Shown here piece by piece: positions 1 to 7,231 of a stretch of DNA of 34,080 bases. The stretch spans positions 1-34,080 of the forward strand of contig VEQY01000037.1 of the NCBI GenBank assembly GCA_018882965.1, read 5' to 3'. Position 1 is the first letter of the stretch, and each line of letters begins with the position of its first letter. The position numbers and the translations under genes were made by a program. The stretch comes from Mycobacterium sp. GTDB lineage: Bacteria; Actinomycetota; Actinomycetes; Mycobacteriales; Mycobacteriaceae. The notes beneath the pieces were generated by a model. That model was given only the letters and a program-made list of their open reading frames with translations, searched no databases and was not told where the DNA came from.

Positions 1-27
1 GTGCGGGAGAAGGAGATACCGAGGTGA
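1..27 (+). CDS. yidC: Probable 3' end of yidC (partial)
   Basis: Frame 1 is open from the window edge for eight codons (ending in the residues KEIPR) and stops at TGA 25-27, overlapping the GTG start of the next gene by 2 nt. In mycobacteria the membrane insertase YidC lies directly upstream of the Jag/R3H gene, so this is most likely its C-terminal tail. Too little sequence is present to recognise the family; the call rests on context and on the stop/start overlap. Confidence 0.4.
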   Translation: MREKEIPR

Positions 28-566
28 CCGAGACCCAAGCAGAGCAGACCGACTCCGTTGAGGACGACGCTCCGGCGCCGCGCCGGGCCAAAGGACAGGA
101 CCAGGAGGAACGGCTTGTCGCCGAGGGTGAAATCGCCGGCGATTACCTGGAGGAACTGCTCGACGTGCTCGACTACGACGGCGACATCGACCTCGACGTC
201 GAGGGTGACCGGGCGATCGTGAGCATCGACGGTGGCGACGACCTGACCAAGCTGGTGGGCCGGCGCGGGGAGATTCTCGACGCGCTGCAGGAACTGACCC
301 GGCTGGCGGTGCACCAGAAGACCGGAGAGCGCAGCCGGCTGATGCTCGACATCGCCGGCTGGCGCCGCCGTCGCCGGGACGAGCTGACGGCGCTGGGGGA
401 CAAGGTGGCCCGTCGGGTGCAGGAGACCGGCGAGCGCGAGGAACTGGCCCCGATGACGCCCTTCGAGCGCAAGATCGTCCATGATGCGGTGGCCGGGGTT
501 CCGGGCGTGCGCAGCGAGAGCGAGGGCGTCGAGCCGTCCCGGCGCGTTGTAGTCCTGAAGGACTGA
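24..566 (+). CDS. jag: KH-R3H RNA-binding protein (Jag/KhpB family, Rv3920c-like)
   Basis: A 180-residue single-strand nucleic-acid-binding protein. After an acidic N-terminus (about 1-35) comes a KH domain (about 36-112) with the GXXG loop GRRG at 79-82, then an R3H domain (about 116-178) containing ERKIVH at 148-153. The Jag-N domain found in Firmicutes is absent, as is usual for the short actinobacterial form. The GTG start at 24 follows an AAGGAG ribosome site at 10-15 with 8 nt spacing and overlaps the preceding stop codon, suggesting translational coupling with yidC. In other bacteria the KhpA/KhpB pair binds RNA and affects cell division and elongation; the role here is inferred from the family. 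It precedes rsmG and parAB in the conserved origin-side cluster. Confidence 0.9.
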   Translation: MTETQAEQTDSVEDDAPAPRRAKGQDQEERLVAEGEIAGDYLEELLDVLDYDGDIDLDVEGDRAIVSIDGGDDLTKLVGRRGEILDALQELTRLAVHQKTGERSRLMLDIAGWRRRRRDELTALGDKVARRVQETGEREELAPMTPFERKIVHDAVAGVPGVRSESEGVEPSRRVVVLKD

Positions 567-601
567 AGTTACACGGCTGTAGTTATGGCGGGCGAAGGGA
601 G

Positions 602-617
602 CGTTTCACGTGAAACA
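602..617. other. parS: parS centromere site 1, overlapping the rsmG start codon
   Basis: The perfect 14-bp palindrome GTTTCACGTGAAAC occupies 603-616. The 16-mer at 602-617 matches the parS consensus TGTTTCACGTGAAACA at 15 of 16 bases (first base C instead of T). It is the expected ParB-loading site next to parAB. The rsmG start codon GTG (610-612) is inside the palindrome, so ParB bound or spreading here would cover the rsmG translation-start DNA. Confidence 0.95.
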
Positions 618-1314
618 TCCCGCCCCGGCTCCGCCGCCGGACGCGGCAGAGGTGTTCGGTCCCCGGCTCGATCTCGCCCAGCGCTACGCGGACGCGCTCG
701 CGGGCGCGGGCGTCGAGTGGGGTCTGATCGGGCCGAGGGAGGTGGAGCGGATCTGGGAGCGCCACATTCTCAACTGCGCCGCCGTCGCCGACCTCATCCC
801 GCCGGGTGCCCGCGTGATCGATATCGGCAGCGGCGCGGGCCTGCCCGGGCTGCCCGTGGCCATTGCCCGCCCGGATCTGAAGGTGACCCTCGTCGAGTCG
901 ATGCGCCGGCGAACCGACTTCCTGAAGTGGGTGGTCGACGACCTGGCGGCCGGGGACCAGGTTGACGTGGTGCGGGGGAGAGCGGAGGACCCGGCGGTCC
1001 GTACCCGCCTGGCCGACGCGGACGCGGTGGTCTCGCGCGCGGTCGCCGACCTCGAGAAGCTCACGCGCTGGAGCCTGCCTCTGCTCCGCTCCGGGGGTCT
1101 CATGCTGGCACTGAAGGGCGAGCAAGCGGAGGCCGAAGTGGCTCAGGCGAGAACACGGATGGCAGCACTAGGCGCGGGGGCCATCGAGGTGGTGAGATGT
1201 GGGCACGACTCGACGCCGCCGGTCACTGTTGTGGTGGCCCGGAAGGTCCAGCGGGCCCTGCCGGGCCAGCGGGCCCGGTCCGCGAAACGGGTGCCAGAAA
1301 GGAGACGCCCATGA
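610..1314 (+). CDS. rsmG: 16S rRNA (guanine-N7)-methyltransferase RsmG (GidB)
   Basis: A 234-residue Rossmann-fold methyltransferase that makes m7G in the 530 loop of 16S rRNA (E. coli G527); loss of RsmG gives low-level streptomycin resistance. Family motifs seen: RHILN at 51-55, the SAM-binding loop GSGAGLPG at 73-80 with acidic E96 (LVES) ending the next strand, SRAV at 142-145 and LKGE at 168-171. The GTG start at 610 follows GAAGGGAG at 594-601, 8 nt away, and lies within parS site 1. The C-terminus (about 215-234) is basic, low-complexity sequence over two GC-rich copies of an 11-bp motif at 1248 and 1266. Its TGA (1312-1314) overlaps the parA ATG, so parA is probably translationally coupled to it. 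Confidence 0.95.
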   Translation: MKHPAPAPPPDAAEVFGPRLDLAQRYADALAGAGVEWGLIGPREVERIWERHILNCAAVADLIPPGARVIDIGSGAGLPGLPVAIARPDLKVTLVESMRRRTDFLKWVVDDLAAGDQVDVVRGRAEDPAVRTRLADADAVVSRAVADLEKLTRWSLPLLRSGGLMLALKGEQAEAEVAQARTRMAALGAGAIEVVRCGHDSTPPVTVVVARKVQRALPGQRARSAKRVPERRRP

Positions 1315-2243
1315 TCGCCGAACCCCCGGCAGGCGCGGCACCCGATGTTTCACGTGAAACCGAGACCGATACCCCGATCGCCGCGGCGGCCGAGCGCGCG
1401 ATGCGCGTCCTGCACACCGCGACCGGCCGGCTGCCGCGCCCGGCACAGCGCCGCGTGCTGACCGTCGCAAACCAGAAGGGGGGTGTCGGCAAGACCACGA
1501 CCGCGGTCAACCTCGCCGCCGCGCTCGCCGTTCAGGGACTCAAGACACTGGTGGTCGACCTGGACCCGCAGGGCAACGCCAGCACGGCGCTGGGCATCGC
1601 CGACCGCCACTCCGGAACACCGTCGTCCTACGAGGTCCTGCTCGGCGAGATCCCCCTGCACGCCGCCATCCGGCAGAGCCCGCACAGCGAACGGCTGTTC
1701 TGCGTGCCCGCGACCATCGACCTGGCCGGCGCGGAGATCGAGCTGGTGAGCCTTGTCGCCCGCGAAAACCGGCTGCGCAACGCGCTGGCCGAGCTGGACC
1801 GGACCGATTTCGACTACGTGTTCATCGACTGCCCGCCCTCGCTGGGGCTGCTCACGATCAACGCGCTGGTAGCAGCCGCGGAGGTGCTGATCCCGATCCA
1901 GTGCGAGTATTACGCCCTGGAGGGGGTTTCGCAGCTGATGAAGAACATCGAGATGGTCCGGTCCCACCTTAACCCCCGGCTGACCGTGAGCACCGTGGTG
2001 CTGACCATGTACGACGGCCGCACCAAGCTGGCCGACCAGGTGGCGATGGAGGTCCGCCGCTTCTTCGGCGACACCGTGCTGGGCACGGTGATCCCGCGCA
2101 GCGTTAAGGTGTCCGAGGCGCCCGGGTACAGCATGACGATCATCGACTACGACCCGGGCTCGCGCGGGGCGATGAGCTATCTCGACGCCAGCCGTGAACT
2201 GGCACACCGGGTGAGCCCGGCACCGGAGGAGGAACGGTCATGA
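1311..2243 (+). CDS. parA: Chromosome-partitioning ATPase ParA
   Basis: A 310-residue deviant-Walker P-loop ATPase that drives origin segregation with ParB-parS and, in mycobacteria, interacts with the polar protein Wag31 (DivIVA). The signature Walker A KGGVGKTT is at 56-63, with [10 protein letters not shown] at 83-92 and FIDCPPS as the Walker B region. I start at ATG 1311 because it follows AGAAAGGAG (1296-1304) and overlaps the rsmG stop as ATGA; the frame stays open upstream to 1197, but that part is a Gly/Pro-rich read-through of the rsmG 3' end. The tail before the ATPase domain (about 1-45) is encoded over parS site 2, giving residues VSRET at 13-17. It overlaps parB by 4 nt. Confidence 0.95.
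   Translation: MIAEPPAGAAPDVSRETETDTPIAAAAERAMRVLHTATGRLPRPAQRRVLTVANQKGGVGKTTTAVNLAAALAVQGLKTLVVDLDPQGNASTALGIADRHSGTPSSYEVLLGEIPLHAAIRQSPHSERLFCVPATIDLAGAEIELVSLVARENRLRNALAELDRTDFDYVFIDCPPSLGLLTINALVAAAEVLIPIQCEYYALEGVSQLMKNIEMVRSHLNPRLTVSTVVLTMYDGRTKLADQVAMEVRRFFGDTVLGTVIPRSVKVSEAPGYSMTIIDYDPGSRGAMSYLDASRELAHRVSPAPEEERS
1346..1361. other. parS: parS centromere site 2, inside the parA 5' coding region
   Basis: TGTTTCACGTGAAACC at 1346-1361 matches the 16-bp parS consensus at 15 of 16 bases (last base C). It lies in frame within parA and encodes part of the dispensable-looking N-terminal tail. It is 744 bp from site 1, in the same orientation relative to the genes. I found no third copy of the core palindrome in the window. 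Confidence 0.95.
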
Positions 2244-3202
2244 CCCAGCAGTCGCGACGGCGGGGCGGCCTCGGCCGCGGGCTGGCATCGCTGATCCCCA
2301 CCGGGCCCGCCGACGGCGGGCCGCGGATGGGCGAGTCCGCGGCCGACGTCGTGATCGGCGGCCAGACCGCCGACGGCGGGGTCGCCGGCGTGGGAGCGGT
2401 CTACCGGGAAATCGACCCCGCCCAGATCGAGCCCAACCCGCGCCAGCCCCGCCAGATCTTCGACGAGGACGCGTTGGCCGAACTGGTGCACTCGATTCGC
2501 GAATTCGGGCTCATGCAACCCGTCGTCGTGCGGGAGGCCGTCCGGGAGGAACCCGGGGGGTGCCGCTATCAGCTGGTGATGGGGGAGCGGCGCTGGCGGG
2601 CGGCGCAGCAGGCCGGGCTGGCGACGATCCCGGCCATCGTGCGGGAGACCACCGACGGGCATCTGCTGCGCGACGCACTTCTGGAGAACATCCACCGCGC
2701 CCAGCTCAACCCCCTGGAAGAGGCGGCCGCCTATCAGCAGCTTCTCGACGAATTCGACGTCACCCACGAGGAGTTGGCCACCCGCATCGGCCGCTCGCGA
2801 CCGGTGATCTCCAACATGATCCGGCTGCTGCGCCTGCCGATTCCGGTGCAGCGGCGAGTCGCCGCCGGCGTCCTGTCGGCCGGGCACGCGCGGGCCCTGC
2901 TGGCCCTGGAGGGTGGCCCGGAGGAGCAGGAGGAACTCGCGGCGCGCATCGTCGCCGAGGGCCTGTCGGTGCGCGCCACCGAGGAGGCGGTGACCCTGGC
3001 CAACCGCGGCGACGAGAAGCCCGCCCCGCCGCGCCGCAAGCCGATCACGATGCCGGGCCTGCAGGACATCGCCGAACGGCTCTCCGGCGCCTACGACACC
3101 CGGGTTCGGGTGAGCCTGGGCAAGCGCAAGGGCAAGATCGTCATCGAGTTCGGCTCGGTTGACGACCTGCAGCGCATCGTGGGCCTGATGGATCGCGGAT
3201 AG
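2240..3202 (+). CDS. parB: Chromosome-partitioning protein ParB (CTP-dependent clamp)
   Basis: A 320-residue ParB/Noc-family protein that binds parS, closes as a CTP-dependent clamp, spreads on DNA and recruits ParA and SMC. It starts with the conserved GRGLASLIP segment (12-20, the ParA-contacting end). The ParB/Srx domain (about 55-140) carries the CTP-binding motif GERRWRAA at 115-122; a helix-turn-helix at about 176-199 ([15 protein letters not shown]) reads parS; and a basic C-terminal dimerisation domain spans about 270-320. ATG 2240 follows GGAGGAGGAA (2224-2233) and overlaps the parA stop as ATGA, so the pair forms one translational unit. A small hairpin follows the stop codon. Confidence 0.95.
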   Translation: MTQQSRRRGGLGRGLASLIPTGPADGGPRMGESAADVVIGGQTADGGVAGVGAVYREIDPAQIEPNPRQPRQIFDEDALAELVHSIREFGLMQPVVVREAVREEPGGCRYQLVMGERRWRAAQQAGLATIPAIVRETTDGHLLRDALLENIHRAQLNPLEEAAAYQQLLDEFDVTHEELATRIGRSRPVISNMIRLLRLPIPVQRRVAAGVLSAGHARALLALEGGPEEQEELAARIVAEGLSVRATEEAVTLANRGDEKPAPPRRKPITMPGLQDIAERLSGAYDTRVRVSLGKRKGKIVIEFGSVDDLQRIVGLMDRG

Positions 3203-3210
3203 CAGGCTTA

Positions 3211-3225
3211 CGCGATGGTATCGCG
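3211..3225 (+). terminator. Hairpin after parB
   Basis: CGCGAT (3211-3216), a 3-nt loop, then ATCGCG (3220-3225) form a perfect 6-bp stem 9 nt past the parB stop codon, followed by CACGAAAACC. There is no U-tract, but many mycobacterial terminators lack one. It is a plausible end of the rsmG-parA-parB transcript, since the next gene begins at 3286. Confidence 0.4.
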
Positions 3226-3285
3226 CACGAAAACCAAAGGGCCCCAATATATTTCGTTGCCCTTGACCGGCAGGACCGGGTCGTA

Positions 3286-4002
3286 GTGTCCGCCCGGGTC
3301 CGGCCGCTGCGGCTCGACGGGTTCGAGCAGCTGCCTAAGCACGCCCGACGCTGCGTGTTCTGGGAGGTCGACCCGGAGACCCTGGGCGCCGGTCGGCAGC
3401 TGCCGGACCCCGAGTTCGAGAAGGAAGCCTGGCTGTCGATGGTCATGCTGGAATGGGGCTCCTGCGGGCAGGTTGCCGAACCCGTACCCGACCAGGACCG
3501 GGCGGACGACGGCGAGGACCGCCCATGCCTGGGCTACGCCTTCTACGCGCCGCCGCGGGCCGTGCCGCGCTCGCAGCGCTTCCCCACCGGACCGGTCAGC
3601 GCCGACGCGGTGCTGCTGACCTCGATGGGTGTCGAACCCGGCCAGCCCGACGACCTGTCGCGAATGCTGATCGCCGCGGTGATCAACGAACTGGTGCGCC
3701 GGGGCGTGCGGGCGCTGGAAGCGTTCGGCCGCACGCCCGAGGCCGCCGATCTCGGCGTCGCCGAGACCGCCGAGTTGCGATCCAGCGTCGAGGCGCTCGG
3801 CGAGTGCTCCTTCGACCTGTGCATGATCGACGCGGAGTTCCTGCGGAGCGTCGGGTTCACCGTCGTCGCTCCGCACCGCTACTTTCCGCGGCTTCGGCTG
3901 GAACTCGACAAAGGCCTGGGCTGGAAGGCCGCGGTGGAGGCGGCCCTGGACCGCCTGCTGGAGAGCGAGCGGCTGCGCCAGCCCGCCCCGGCCTCGGTTT
4001 AG
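3286..4002 (+). CDS. GNAT-like conserved mycobacterial protein (Rv3916c-like)
   Basis: A 238-residue protein found next to parB in mycobacteria and related genera. From the family it is expected to have a GNAT (N-acetyltransferase) fold, although I do not see a textbook acetyl-CoA loop; the segment about 125-150 (hydrophobic strand and ELVRRGVRALEAFG helix) fits the GNAT core. No substrate can be proposed. The GTG start at 3286 gives the N-terminus MSARVRPLRLDGF that I remember for the M. tuberculosis homologue; no strong ribosome site precedes it. An AT-rich patch at 3246-3254 (TATATT) in the 83-nt gap after parB may be its -10 region. Its stop TAG (4000-4002) overlaps the convergent cwlM stop TAA in the shared bases TTAG. 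Confidence 0.8.
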   Translation: MSARVRPLRLDGFEQLPKHARRCVFWEVDPETLGAGRQLPDPEFEKEAWLSMVMLEWGSCGQVAEPVPDQDRADDGEDRPCLGYAFYAPPRAVPRSQRFPTGPVSADAVLLTSMGVEPGQPDDLSRMLIAAVINELVRRGVRALEAFGRTPEAADLGVAETAELRSSVEALGECSFDLCMIDAEFLRSVGFTVVAPHRYFPRLRLELDKGLGWKAAVEAALDRLLESERLRQPAPASV

Positions 4003-5210
4003 ACCGCCGAACGGCCTTGGTCCACCGACCGCTCGTGTGCCAGCAGTTCGGCGAAGGTGAAGGTCCCGGTCGGGCGATCGTTCTTGCCCAGCAGGTAGAG
4101 CCGCTTGACGGCGGCCAGGATGCCCTCCGAGATCGCGTCGCGGCACTCGCGGGTGACCAGCAGGTCACGATCGCGCGAACTGCTGATGTAGCCGACGTCC
4201 ACCTGCACCGTGGGCATCCGGGTCAGCCGCAGCAGGTCCCAGGTGCGCCCGTGAGTCCGGCAGTCCGGTAATCCGGTGCGCGCCACCACTTCTCGTTGAA
4301 CGAAGTCGGCAAGGTTGCGCCCGATCGTCGACACCGATCCGTGCGGGCTGCCGAAGTAGAACGAGGCCACACCACTGGCCGTCGGGTCGGGCTGGCGCTC
4401 GAAGCGCAGGCTGATCATCAGATCCGCACCGACGGTGTTGGCGGTGGCGGCCCGCTCGGCGTCGGCCGGTGAGCGCCCAGCCGGCCGGGACAGGAACGTG
4501 TCCATGCCGATCGCCGACATCCGGCCCTCGAGCCGGCAGGCCAGATCCCAGAGGATGTCGGCCTCGCTGGTCGGGCCGTCGGGACCATGGACGATCAGGC
4601 CGTGGTCATCCCCGCCGCGCCCCGGGTCGATGATGATGCGCTTGCCCGACAGCCGCGGTCCCGACCGGCGGACCAACTCCTCTTCGCGGATCGCGTGCAG
4701 CGAGGAGCCGGCGGTCACCCGTGAGCTCAGGAAGTACAGCGACCGCAGCGTCTCCGGGCCGCAGATGCCGTCGGGGGCAAGGCCGTAGTCGCGCTGGTAG
4801 GACATCAGCGCGTTGTGGGTCTGCAGCCCGAAGAATCCGTCCACCAGGCCGGTGTAGAAACCGAGTTCCTGCAACCGGGACTGCAGGGTCGCGACGTCGT
4901 CGCCGAACATCGGCGCGCCGAACTGGTGGGCCAGCGTGCGCTCACCGAGCCGATAGGACGCCTCGCGCAGCGCCCGGTAGGTGGCCTCCCCGACGATGCC
5001 GTCGACGATCAGGCCGCGCTGCTGCTGGAATGCGCGCACCGCCTCGTCGAGCGCGGCGTCGAACACATCGAGGGCCACCTGACTGCCGGTGGTCGGGTCC
5101 TCGTCCGGGCAGGTCAGCAACCCCAGCGAGGTCAGCGCCCCGCGGATCTCGACCACCGCCGGCCCGCGGTCCCCGCGGCGCAGCGCATCGCCGGGAGCGG
5201 GACTCGACAT
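3999..5210 (-). CDS. cwlM: CwlM, zinc-less amidase homologue regulating peptidoglycan precursor synthesis
   Basis: A 403-residue cytoplasmic regulator. In mycobacteria CwlM is phosphorylated by PknB, activates MurA and binds FhaA and MurJ. Two peptidoglycan-binding-1 repeats (about 8-80 and 95-160) precede an amidase_3 domain (about 188-375). The normal DPGHGG zinc motif reads DPGRGG (Arg at about 198) and the second ligand region reads SLRFE instead of SxH, so the zinc site is lost and hydrolase activity is not expected. The C-terminal PTGTFTF segment holds three threonines (about 381, 383, 385) where PknB sites are known in M. tuberculosis CwlM. I chose ATG 5210 (MSSPAPGDALRR) because GACAAT lies 7 nt upstream like a leaderless -10; ATG 5219 (406 residues) is the alternative. 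It follows trxC after a 37-nt hairpin and a 14-bp palindrome. Confidence 0.92.
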   Translation of the reverse strand: MSSPAPGDALRRGDRGPAVVEIRGALTSLGLLTCPDEDPTTGSQVALDVFDAALDEAVRAFQQQRGLIVDGIVGEATYRALREASYRLGERTLAHQFGAPMFGDDVATLQSRLQELGFYTGLVDGFFGLQTHNALMSYQRDYGLAPDGICGPETLRSLYFLSSRVTAGSSLHAIREEELVRRSGPRLSGKRIIIDPGRGGDDHGLIVHGPDGPTSEADILWDLACRLEGRMSAIGMDTFLSRPAGRSPADAERAATANTVGADLMISLRFERQPDPTASGVASFYFGSPHGSVSTIGRNLADFVQREVVARTGLPDCRTHGRTWDLLRLTRMPTVQVDVGYISSSRDRDLLVTRECRDAISEGILAAVKRLYLLGKNDRPTGTFTFAELLAHERSVDQGRSAV

Positions 5211-5236
5211 GCAAGGCATTGTCGCAGAAGCGGCGC

Positions 5237-5250
5237 GGTTTCCGGAAACC
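5237..5250. promoter_or_regulatory. 14-bp perfect palindrome upstream of cwlM
   Basis: GGTTTCCGGAAACC is a perfect palindrome lying 26-39 nt upstream of the preferred cwlM start, where a repressor or activator of an internal cwlM promoter would bind. I recognise no known regulator for this motif, and it does not recur in the window as a full palindrome. Confidence 0.4.
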
Positions 5251-5290
5251 TCTCGGCCGAACCGCGATAACGAATTGACAGCGCTGCTCG

Positions 5291-5327
5291 GGCGCGATTT
5301 CGTGCGCTGAGCGCTGGTCAGCGCGCC
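5291..5327 (-). terminator. 37-nt two-tier hairpin after trxC (copy 1)
   Basis: Outer arms GGCGCG (5291-5296) and CGCGCC (5322-5327) enclose an inner GCGC-TGA-GCGC stem (5304-5314). It starts 4 nt beyond the trxC stop codon (5332-5334). The 17 bases 5291-5307 are identical, as reverse complement, at 16 of 17 positions to 24476-24492, and the whole element has the same 37-nt length and arm layout as the hairpin at 24456-24492. It probably ends trxB-trxC transcripts or insulates cwlM; no U-tract follows. Confidence 0.55.
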
Positions 5328-5331
5328 CAGG

Positions 5332-5664
5332 TCACAGGTGCTCGGCAAGTTCGCGCAGCAACGCCGCCTTGCTCTTGGCGCCGACGACGCGGGTGACCGG
5401 CTGGCCGGCCTTGAACAGGATCATGGTCGGGATCGAGACCACCTGGAAGTCGCGGGCGGTGGCCGGATTGGCATCGACGTCGACCTTCGCGACGGTCAGC
5501 GACCCGGCCTTCTCCACGGCGATCTCCTCGAGCACCGGCGCGACCATCCGGCACGGTCCGCACCAGGTCGCCCAGAAGTCGACGAGCACCGGAACCTCAC
5601 TGGCCAGGACGGTTTCGGCGAAGGAATCGTCGGTGACGGTCACCGCCGCCGAAGACTCGCTCAC
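5332..5664 (-). CDS. trxC: Thioredoxin
   Basis: A 110-residue thioredoxin, the general disulfide reductant re-reduced by the TrxB encoded just upstream. The active site WCGPC is at 34-38 and the cis-proline loop SIPT at 77-80; length and fold match the family. The start is GTG 5664-5662, overlapping the trxB stop codon (5663-5661) by 2 nt and preceded by GGAG at 5672-5675, so reductase and substrate are translationally coupled. The frame remains open far upstream, but that part is an out-of-frame reading of trxB. In mycobacteria this trxB-trxC pair is oxidative-stress inducible (SigH regulon); I could not confirm a SigH promoter by eye. Confidence 0.95.
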   Translation of the reverse strand: MSESSAAVTVTDDSFAETVLASEVPVLVDFWATWCGPCRMVAPVLEEIAVEKAGSLTVAKVDVDANPATARDFQVVSIPTMILFKAGQPVTRVVGAKSKAALLRELAEHL

Positions 5665-6656
5665 TGTCCGGCTCCGCGCTGCGCGCCGATCATCGCGTGC
5701 CCGGCGTCCTCGCCGGCGTCGGCCAGCCACCGTTCGGCGTCGATGGCCGCCGCGCAGCCGCTCCCGGCCGCGGTGATCGCCTGGCGGTAGGTGCGGTCCA
5801 CGACGTCGCCGGCGGCGAACACCCCCGGCAGCGAGGTCTCGGTGGTGCGGTCGCGCACCAGCACGTACCCGTCGGGGTCGACGTCGAGGACGTCGCGCAC
5901 CAGCTCCGAGCGGGGGTCGTGGCCGATGGCCACGAACACGCCGGTGACCGGCAGCACCGATTCCGCGCCGCTGATCACGTCGCGTACCCGCAGGCCGGTG
6001 ACGGAGGTCGAACCCTCGACGCCGAGTACCACGGTGTTGGTCAGGAAGGTGATCTTCTCGTTGTCGCGGGCCCGTTCCAGCATGATCTTCGAGGCGCGGA
6101 ACTCCTCGCGGCGGTGCACCAGGGTGACGCTGCGCGCGAACCGGGTCAGGAAGGTCGCCTCCTCCATCGCCGAATCTCCGCCGCCCACGACGGCGATGTC
6201 CTGGTCCTTGAAGAAGAATCCGTCGCAGGTGGCGCACGAGCTCACCCCGCGGCCCAGCAGGTCCTGCTCGCCGGGCACGCCCAGGTAGCGCGCCGCGGCT
6301 CCCATCGCCAGGATCACCGCGCGGGCCCGGTGGGTCTCGCCGCCCGAGGTCACCACCTCCTTGACCGGACCGCCCAGCGACATCGACTCGATGTCCTCCA
6401 TCTGCAGGTCCGCCCCGAACCGCAGGGCCTGCTCGCGCATCTCCTCCATCAGTTCCGGCCCGGTGATGCCGGCGCGGAAACCGGGATAGTTCTCCACCTC
6501 GGTGGTGGTCATCAGGGCACCGCCGAACTCGGTGCCCTCGAACACCAGCGGGCGCAGCTGCGCGCGGGCGGCGTAGATCGCCGCGGTGTATCCGGCCGGG
6601 CCGGATCCGACGACGATGACCTCGTGCACGACCCCGGGGTCGTCCTTCTCTGCCAT
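5661..6656 (-). CDS. trxB: Thioredoxin-disulfide reductase (NADPH, FAD)
   Basis: A 331-residue low-molecular-weight thioredoxin reductase transferring electrons from NADPH through FAD and a redox cysteine pair to thioredoxin. Motifs: FAD-binding GSGPAG at 17-22, redox CATC at 141-144, NADPH-binding GGGDSA at 158-163, and second FAD motif AAGDVVD at 281-287. The ATG at 6656 is preceded by GAGAGG at 6663-6668. The last part (about 312-331) is a short, variable tail. It overlaps trxC by a GTGA junction. The anti-sigma remnant and sigM lie upstream, so the reductase pair sits inside the envelope-stress operon as in other mycobacteria. Confidence 0.97.
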   Translation of the reverse strand: MAEKDDPGVVHEVIVVGSGPAGYTAAIYAARAQLRPLVFEGTEFGGALMTTTEVENYPGFRAGITGPELMEEMREQALRFGADLQMEDIESMSLGGPVKEVVTSGGETHRARAVILAMGAAARYLGVPGEQDLLGRGVSSCATCDGFFFKDQDIAVVGGGDSAMEEATFLTRFARSVTLVHRREEFRASKIMLERARDNEKITFLTNTVVLGVEGSTSVTGLRVRDVISGAESVLPVTGVFVAIGHDPRSELVRDVLDVDPDGYVLVRDRTTETSLPGVFAAGDVVDRTYRQAITAAGSGCAAAIDAERWLADAGEDAGHAMIGAQRGAGQ

Positions 6657-6723
6657 GCCAAGCCTCTCTGCGGGTCAACCAGACGCAACATCAGGGTAGG
6701 CGCGGGTGTTCCCCGGCGGGCAA

Positions 6724-7212
6724 TCAGCCGCGGCTGACGGTGGTCCGGGCGATCTCCGCGGTGCCGGACTCACCGCAGCCGGGCCGTACCGCCACAGCGA
6801 CCAGTTCCGCCGGCTGCCGGCCGGGGAGCACCAGCACGAGGGCGGGCCGGCCGGTGACGTCGAGCTGGCGGGCACCGAGCACCGGTGTCGCCGCCGGGTA
6901 TCCCAGGCTGTCCAGGCAGGCGGCCCGGCGCTGCGGATCGGTGAGCGGGCCGAGTTGGGCGGGACTTGCGGTCAGTGCGAGGACCTCCCCGGCGGGCAGC
7001 GGTACCCGCGGTGCCGCGGTCATCGGCTTGGCGCTGACCACAGTGCTGGCGCCGTCGTCTGCGGCGGTCAGCAGGGCGAGCGCCGCTCCGGCGGCCGCGA
7101 CTGCGGCCATCCCGGCGAGGACCACCGGCCGCCTCGGCACGTTGATGCCGGGGCGCGCGGCATGTGCCGCGGCACCGGGCCGCCGTGGCGTCGCGTCGCG
7201 CTCAGGAGCCAC
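6724..7212 (-). CDS. N-terminally truncated anti-sigma-M factor remnant (RsmA/Rv3912-like)
   Basis: A 162-residue Ala-rich protein: short basic leader (about 1-30), one membrane helix (about 31-52) and an extracytoplasmic domain containing the recognisable segment LGYPAATPVLGA and a terminal Pro-Gly-Cys motif. This corresponds to the C-terminal part of the SigM anti-sigma factor RsmA (Rv3912) as I remember it. The roughly 100-residue cytoplasmic domain that should hold the sigma factor is absent: four codons before the GTG there is an in-frame TGA, and the stop codon of an unrelated alpha/beta hydrolase lies 19 nt upstream. No good ribosome site precedes GTG 7212, so expression would depend on reinitiation after the hydrolase. 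It may be a relic or a repurposed membrane protein. Confidence 0.7.
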   Translation of the reverse strand: MAPERDATPRRPGAAAHAARPGINVPRRPVVLAGMAAVAAAGAALALLTAADDGASTVVSAKPMTAAPRVPLPAGEVLALTASPAQLGPLTDPQRRAACLDSLGYPAATPVLGARQLDVTGRPALVLVLPGRQPAELVAVAVRPGCGESGTAEIARTTVSRG

Positions 7213-7231
7213 GCGTCCGGCTCAGCATCAG

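Noticed and set aside
1248..1276. Two copies of CCAGCGGGCCC, 18 bp apart, at the rsmG 3' end
   Set aside because: Short GC-rich coincidence within the low-complexity C-terminal codons of rsmG; no function suggested.
1197..1310. Upstream parA start extending the protein by 38 residues
   Set aside because: The extension is a Gly/Pro-rich read of rsmG's end without a ribosome site; ATG 1311 has a good site and an ATGA overlap.
3235..3265. Inverted repeat CAAAGGGC / GCCCTTG around an AT-rich loop after parB
   Set aside because: Only 6 bp pair across a 16-nt loop; more likely chance around the TATATT promoter-like patch than a terminator.
5665..6678. Apparent in-frame fusion of about 338 codons to the thioredoxin N-terminus
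   Set aside because: The upstream part is an out-of-frame reading of trxB; trxC starts at GTG 5664 in a GTGA overlap with a GGAG site.
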